This document shows positions 12,939-16,285 of a DNA stretch of 16,285 nt, in pieces. The stretch is from UBA2428 sp002343545 (GTDB lineage Bacteria > Bdellovibrionota > UBA2428): positions 1 to 16,285 of the forward strand of contig CALFZE010000067.1 of the NCBI GenBank assembly GCA_937952285.1, read 5' to 3'. Position 1 is the first letter of the stretch. The number at the start of each line of letters is the position of its first letter. A model generated the notes under the pieces. It had not been told where the DNA came from, made no database searches, and was given only the letters and a program-made list of their open reading frames with translations. The position numbers and the translations under genes are program-made.

Positions 12939-13958
12939 TCAGTTTTCTTGTTGCTTACGCTCGCGGGTTTTTTCCGCGATGAGCTCCGGCGAGAGGTCGA
13001 GCTTCATGCCGAGGCTGAGGCCCATCTCGTGGAGAATGTCTTTGATTTCGTTAAGCGACTTACGGCCGAAGTTCTTCGTACGGAGCATTTCGGCTTCCGT
13101 CTTCTGAACGAGCTCGTAAATGTAACGGATGTTCGCGTTCTGCAAGCAGTTCGCGCTACGAACCGACAACTCGAGTTCCTCGACGCTCTTGAAGAGGTTC
13201 TCGTTGATGTCGCTCTGGCCAGCTTCTTTCTTCACTTCGACAACTTCAACGCCTTCGTCGAAGTTGATGAAGATCGAAACTTGGTCCTTGAGGATCTTGG
13301 CGGCGTAAGCCAACGCCGTGTCCGGCGAAAGGCTACCGTCGGTCCAGATATCCATCGTGAGCTTGTCGTAGTCGGTGTGCTGACCAACGCGAGCGTTCGA
13401 CACCGCGTAGTTCACGCGCGTGACCGGCGAGAACACGGAGTCAACCGCGATCGTGCCGATCGGGCTGTTCTCTTGCTTGTTGCGATCCGACGACAGGTAG
13501 CCGCGGCCCCACTTCACGACGATCTCACCGCGGATGTGGGCGTCCTTGCCCAGCGTCGCGATATGATGAGTCGGGTTGAGGACCTGCACCTGACCATCGA
13601 CGGCAAGATCAGCCGCCGTCAAAGCGCCGGGGCCCTTCTTGTCGATCATGATGACCTTTTGAGCCGTGCCGTCGAGCTTGAGGCGCACGCCCTTGAGGTT
13701 CAAAATGATGTCGGCCATGTCTTCGGTCACATCGTTGATCGTCGAGAACTCGTGCAAGACGCCTTCGAACTTCACGCTCGTGATGGCGCAACCTTGGAGC
13801 GAGCTCAGGAGGATACGGCGCAGGCCGTTTCCGATCGTATGACCGTAACCGCGCTCAAGCGGCTTCGCCACGAAACGACCGTAGGTCGGCGTGAACGAAT
13901 TCCGGTCGATCTCGATCATCTTCGGCCGGATAAGAGTGGTCCAGTTTTCTTGCATCAT
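12939..13958 (-). CDS. rpoA: DNA-directed RNA polymerase alpha subunit
   Basis: Alpha subunit, which dimerises to nucleate RNA polymerase assembly and contacts promoter UP elements and activators. The 339 residues match the family. The N-terminal domain contains FVAKPLERGYGHTIGNGLRRILLSSLQG (in pieces at about 29-56) and the DVTEDMADIILNLKGV segment. The C-terminal domain, from about 262, has LELSVRSANCLQNANIRYI, then LRTKNFGRKSLNEIKDILHEMGLSLGM, with two helix-hairpin-helix elements. Two ATG codons stand in tandem; the first (13958) is kept because GGAG lies 10 nt before it. It follows rpsK by 46 nt with no rpsD in between. Confidence 0.98.
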   Translation of the reverse strand: MMQENWTTLIRPKMIEIDRNSFTPTYGRFVAKPLERGYGHTIGNGLRRILLSSLQGCAITSVKFEGVLHEFSTINDVTEDMADIILNLKGVRLKLDGTAQKVIMIDKKGPGALTAADLAVDGQVQVLNPTHHIATLGKDAHIRGEIVVKWGRGYLSSDRNKQENSPIGTIAVDSVFSPVTRVNYAVSNARVGQHTDYDKLTMDIWTDGSLSPDTALAYAAKILKDQVSIFINFDEGVEVVEVKKEAGQSDINENLFKSVEELELSVRSANCLQNANIRYIYELVQKTEAEMLRTKNFGRKSLNEIKDILHEMGLSLGMKLDLSPELIAEKTRERKQQEN

Positions 13959-14004
13959 GAAACTATGTCTCCAACTTTCCTACGCAGAAAGAGTTCGCGG
14001 ACCC

Positions 14005-14388
14005 TTAAACACGACGACGCTTGGGAGGACGGCAGCCGTTGTGCGGGATCGGCGTAACGTCCTTGATCTGCGAGATCTTGAAGCCCACCGACGCGAGAGC
14101 GCGGAGAGCCGATTCGCGACCAGCGCCGGGACCCTTCACTTCGACCGAGACGGTGCGCATGCCGGCGTCGAACGCCTGCTGAGCCGCATCCGTCGCCGCG
14201 ACCTGAGCCGCGAACGGGGTGCTCTTGCGAGCGCCCTTGAAGCCCTTCTTGCCGGCCGTCGACCAGAAGAGAGCGTTACCGGTCGCATCCGCGATCGTGA
14301 TAATCGTATTGTTGAAGCTCGAGAAGACGTGAACCACGCCAACGGGCGAGACTTTCTTCGTCGATTTTTTCTTTTCAACCTTCGCCAT
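14005..14388 (-). CDS. rpsK: 30S ribosomal protein S11
   Basis: Platform protein of the small subunit, contacting 16S rRNA near the E site. The 127 residues are the usual length. Diagnostic stretches are GVVHVFSSFNNTIITIADATG, GKKGFKGARKSTPFAAQ, VSVEVKGPGAGRESALRAL and the C-terminus DVTPIPHNGCRPPKRRRV. GGAG lies 5 nt before the ATG. It sits 22 nt after rpsM in the standard alpha-operon order and is followed directly by rpoA. Confidence 0.98.
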   Translation of the reverse strand: MAKVEKKKSTKKVSPVGVVHVFSSFNNTIITIADATGNALFWSTAGKKGFKGARKSTPFAAQVAATDAAQQAFDAGMRTVSVEVKGPGAGRESALRALASVGFKISQIKDVTPIPHNGCRPPKRRRV

Positions 14389-14410
14389 TTTTATCTCCGT
14401 TATGCCGCAA

Positions 14411-14794
14411 TTACTTCAGCGACTTGACCGAAGCCTTGCCGGCAACCGTCTTACGAGGACCCTTACGCGTACGCGAGTTCGAGCGCGTGCGCTGACCGCG
14501 AGCCGGGAGGCCCTTACGGTGACGCATGCCACGGTACGACTGGAGGTCGATGAGGCGCTTGATGTTGAGACCGACGTTACGGCGAAGATCGCCTTCCACC
14601 GTCAGGTTTTTTTCGAGGTATTCACGGATGCGACCAACGAGGGCTTCATCCATGTTGTCGGTGCGAAGGTCCGGATCGATCTTGAGATCTTCCATCATCT
14701 TCAGCGCCGTCGTGCGGCCGATACCGTGAATGTAAGTGAGGGCGACGTCCACACGCTTGTTGCGGGGGAGGTCAACGCCGGCAATACGAGCCAT
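14411..14794 (-). CDS. rpsM: 30S ribosomal protein S13
   Basis: Small-subunit head protein that contacts the 50S subunit and P-site tRNA. The 127 residues include MARIAGVDLPRNKRVDVALT, YIHGIGRTTALKMM, the LQSYRGMRHRKGLPARGQRT core, and a basic C-terminal tail (RTRKGPRKTVAGKASVKSLK) that reaches towards the decoding site. GGAG lies 7 nt before the ATG. It follows rpmJ by 11 nt. Confidence 0.98.
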   Translation of the reverse strand: MARIAGVDLPRNKRVDVALTYIHGIGRTTALKMMEDLKIDPDLRTDNMDEALVGRIREYLEKNLTVEGDLRRNVGLNIKRLIDLQSYRGMRHRKGLPARGQRTRSNSRTRKGPRKTVAGKASVKSLK

Positions 14795-14805
14795 CTTCTA
14801 TCTCC

Positions 14806-14919
14806 TTAGCCTTGACGCTGCTTATGCTTCGGGTTTTCGCAGATGACCCGAAGGACTCCACGACGCTTAATCAGTTTGCACTTTTCGCAGATCTTTTTAA
14901 CGGAAGCTCTGACTTTCAT
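14806..14919 (-). CDS. rpmJ: 50S ribosomal protein L36, zinc-binding form
   Basis: The smallest large-subunit protein, 37 residues. On minus the frame reads MKVRASVKKICEKCKLIKRR, then GVLRVICENPKHKQRQG. Cys11, Cys14, Cys27 and His32 make the zinc ribbon of the C+ form. AGGAG lies 5 nt before the ATG. It is the first gene of the operon segment rpmJ-rpsM-rpsK-rpoA-rplQ, as in many bacteria. It is preceded by a 199-nt gap where map and infA, or only infA, stand in other genomes. It is the shortest gene in the window and easily missed. Confidence 0.97.
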   Translation of the reverse strand: MKVRASVKKICEKCKLIKRRGVLRVICENPKHKQRQG

Positions 14920-15118
14920 GACGTCTCCTAAACAACGTCTAACGGACATGACAATATGTGACTAAATTTTTGAACCCGCATTTCATAGGCGCATCGCTAC
15001 GTTAGTTCAACGTAAAAAGCGCCTATTTCCGAGCCCGTTGGGTGAGTCGTAGTGGCGAGGTGCCTCTCACGTCAACGGATCCCAAAATCACTCAGCAGCC
15101 CGGCCAAGGGGGAGTGAT
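14920..15118 (-). other. Intergenic leader between adk and rpmJ
   Basis: The gap carries two inverted repeats (listed separately) and, on the rpmJ side, an AT-rich stretch (14951-14974) that stands out from the GC-rich surroundings. TATTGT (minus, plus 14951-14956) could be a -10 box, but no -35 at proper spacing is visible. No infA- or map-like frame is present. A 15-codon open frame (14939-14986) lacks a ribosome site. Confidence 0.5.
14985..15026 (-). promoter_or_regulatory. Two-part hairpin in the rpmJ leader
   Basis: Outer arms ATAGGCGC (14985-14992) and GCGCCTAT (15019-15026) pair perfectly over 8 bp. Inner arms TACGTT (14998-15003) and AACGTA (15009-15014) pair over 6 bp around a 5-nt loop, with internal loops of 5 and 4 nt. 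No T tract follows on the minus strand, so a terminator is unlikely; a protein-binding leader element or mRNA-stabilising structure fits better. The distance to the rpmJ start is 65 nt. Confidence 0.6.
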
Positions 15119-15119
15119 T
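15086..15119 (-). terminator. Possible terminator or attenuator after adk
   Basis: AATCACTC (15086-15093) and GAGTGATT (15112-15119) pair over 8 bp around an 18-nt GC-rich loop that can form a further CCC/GGG pairing. On minus the hairpin starts at the adk stop codon and is followed by TT and then GGG; the T tract is short (TTTT counting the stem end), so termination would be partial. Confidence 0.45.
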
Positions 15120-15778
15120 CAGAGAAGATTCGAGAGCTGGGCCGCGATGGCCGACGTCTCACCTTCTCCGGGGACCTGGTTCACTCGGTCATTTCCTAAC
15201 TCGTTCACGATTCCGTCCCGCTGGCTCGTATAGAGCTTAAAACGAGACCGAATCACTTCCGGCTTGTCGTCATCCCGCTGGATGAGTTCCCCGCCGTCTT
15301 CGTCATCCTTCCCGGGAACCCGGGGAGGGCTAAAAAGCTTGTGGTACACGCGGCCCGAGCGCGGATTAATGAGTCGGTTCGAAAGTCGTTCCACGACGGC
15401 TTCTTCCGAAACGAGGAGCTCGATGGCCTTAGGATCCTCTAACTTGCCGGATTTACGGCAAAAATCGATCAAAAACTGCGTTTGGGGACGGGTGCGAGGG
15501 TAGCCATCCAAGATGAGACCTTTGACAGGCCCCTGCGAAAGCAGCCGCTCAACCTGGGAAGCAAAGACTTGGTTCGTCGTATCGTCCGACACGAGCTTGC
15601 CCGAGGCGATAATTTCCTGGACCGACTTCCCGAGTTCCGAGCCCGAGGCAATTTCCTTGCGGAAGAGATCGCCCGTCGAAACGTGCAACCAGCCCGGGAA
15701 CTTCTCGCAAAGTTTCTTCGCTTGCGTTCCTTTGCCGGAGCCCGGAGCTCCCAAAAAGATGAGGACTCTTGCTTTCAC
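15119..15778 (-). CDS. adk: Adenylate kinase (long LID form)
   Basis: Cytosolic enzyme interconverting ATP + AMP and 2 ADP. The 219 residues correspond to the long form. The P-loop is GAPGSGKGT at 10-18, the AMP site STGDLFR at 34-40, DGYPRT at 91-96 (commonly DGFPRT), and the LID covers about 135-172 (NPRSGRVYHKLFSPPRVPG, then ELIQRDDD). The LID has no Cys cluster, so it does not bind zinc. The start is GTG at 15778, 4 nt after the secY stop, with an AAGGA site overlapping that stop and AGGG further upstream. The secY-adk pair is the standard end of the spc operon. Confidence 0.97.
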   Translation of the reverse strand: MKARVLIFLGAPGSGKGTQAKKLCEKFPGWLHVSTGDLFRKEIASGSELGKSVQEIIASGKLVSDDTTNQVFASQVERLLSQGPVKGLILDGYPRTRPQTQFLIDFCRKSGKLEDPKAIELLVSEEAVVERLSNRLINPRSGRVYHKLFSPPRVPGKDDEDGGELIQRDDDKPEVIRSRFKLYTSQRDGIVNELGNDRVNQVPGEGETSAIAAQLSNLL

Positions 15779-15782
15779 GTCC

Positions 15783-16285
15783 TTAGACCCTGCGACCCCG
15801 AAGACGCGCTTGGTTCAAGAAGCCTTCGTAGTTCTGGCTCACGAGATGGGCCTGAAGCTGGCTCATCGTATCGAGCGCCACGCCAACGAGAATCAACAGA
15901 GTCGTACCACCAAAGTGAACGTTCACCTTGAAGATCGAGATCATGATCGTCGGAAGGATACACACGAGCGAGAGGTAAATCGCACCCGAGAAGGTCAAGC
16001 GGGTGATGATCGTGTTGAAGAAGTCGGCGGTATGCTTGCCGGGACGGACCCCCGGAACGAAGCCGCCGAACTTACGAAGGTTCTCGGCCAACTCGTTCGG
16101 GTTCGTCGTGACGGCCGTGTAGAAGAAGCAGAAGAACACGATACCGGCCACGAAGAGAATGTTGTAGAGGTAGCCGCTCGGCGTGAAGATCTGCGTCGCA
16201 CGAGTCGCCCATTCCGCGCTGATAAAGCTGAGGATGGTCGCCGGGAACACGATCAACGTGCTCGCGAAAATCGGCGGAATAACGC
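15783..16285 (-). CDS. secY: Protein translocase subunit SecY, C-terminal part (5' truncated)
   Basis: Central pore subunit of the Sec translocon in the inner membrane. The frame enters from the window edge with VIPPIFASTLIVFPATI (the IPxIFA motif of a late transmembrane segment) and ends with TAA at 15783-15785, so about 166 residues, the last third, are seen. Further marks are PNELAENLRKFGGFVPGVRPGK (cytoplasmic loop C5, which contacts SecA and the ribosome), then TRLTFSGAIYLSLVCILP, GGTTLLILVGVALDTMSQLQAHL and a basic end RLRGRRV. A TTG at 16256 is an internal codon. It is followed by adk after 4 nt. Confidence 0.98.
   Translation of the reverse strand, partial: VIPPIFASTLIVFPATILSFISAEWATRATQIFTPSGYLYNILFVAGIVFFCFFYTAVTTNPNELAENLRKFGGFVPGVRPGKHTADFFNTIITRLTFSGAIYLSLVCILPTIMISIFKVNVHFGGTTLLILVGVALDTMSQLQAHLVSQNYEGFLNQARLRGRRV

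Noticed and set aside
14939..14986. A 15-codon upstream open frame in the rpmJ leader (minus)
   Set aside because: It overlaps the outer hairpin arm, has no ribosome binding site and no regulatory-peptide signature; chance is enough to explain it.

Overview
The window reads as a chromosomal housekeeping segment of a GC-rich, diderm (Gram-negative) bacterium. No tRNA, rRNA, CRISPR array, insertion sequence or prophage gene is visible. An outer membrane is implied by a lipid-anchored LptE-like protein and an Mla/MCE lipid-transport system. Gene content and protein style (long MCE protein with a beta-rich tail, GYF_2-like plus TPR membrane protein, K/A-rich tails on ribosomal proteins) would fit the former deltaproteobacteria such as Bdellovibrionota or Myxococcota. 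That placement is an impression, not a phylogenetic result.

Layout. (1) 1-229: 3' end of rplS (L19), converging on a holA-lptE pair (244-1865, minus). (2) 1943-2281: a DUF721/DciA-like gene on plus, whose last 54 bases overlap, tail to tail, the end of a long minus-strand operon. (3) 2228-8530, minus: alr-mlaE-mlaF-mlaD-TPR gene. Four of the five genes are joined by ATGA stop/start overlaps, so cell-wall precursor synthesis (D-alanine) and lipid transport are co-transcribed with an uncharacterised membrane TPR protein. (4) 8531-8636: a compact divergent promoter region. Both alr and the plus-strand bolA-like gene have a good -10 box exactly 6 nt before their ATG and no ribosome binding site, which predicts leaderless mRNAs. 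(5) 9038-9082: an 18-bp perfect hairpin between the convergent bolA and hppA. (6) 9095-12237, minus: hppA (K+-dependent type membrane pyrophosphatase), a stand-alone zinc-free rpsN, and a membrane-anchored TlpA-like thioredoxin, with a strong terminator between rpsN and hppA. (7) 12389-16285, minus: the end of the spc and alpha ribosomal operons in the order secY (partial), adk, rpmJ, rpsM, rpsK, rpoA, rplQ, closed by a strong terminator. rpsD, map and infA, often found here, are absent. A 197-nt gap between adk and rpmJ holds two inverted repeats.

Most of the window is conventional. The parts that deserve a second look are the symmetric leaderless alr/bolA promoter pair, the beta-rich C-terminal domain of MlaD, the TPR protein coupled to the mla genes, the structured leader before rpmJ in an operon lacking S4, and the lysine/alanine-rich tails on L17 and L19. 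I did not find a convincing entirely new system such as a defence island or a biosynthetic cluster.
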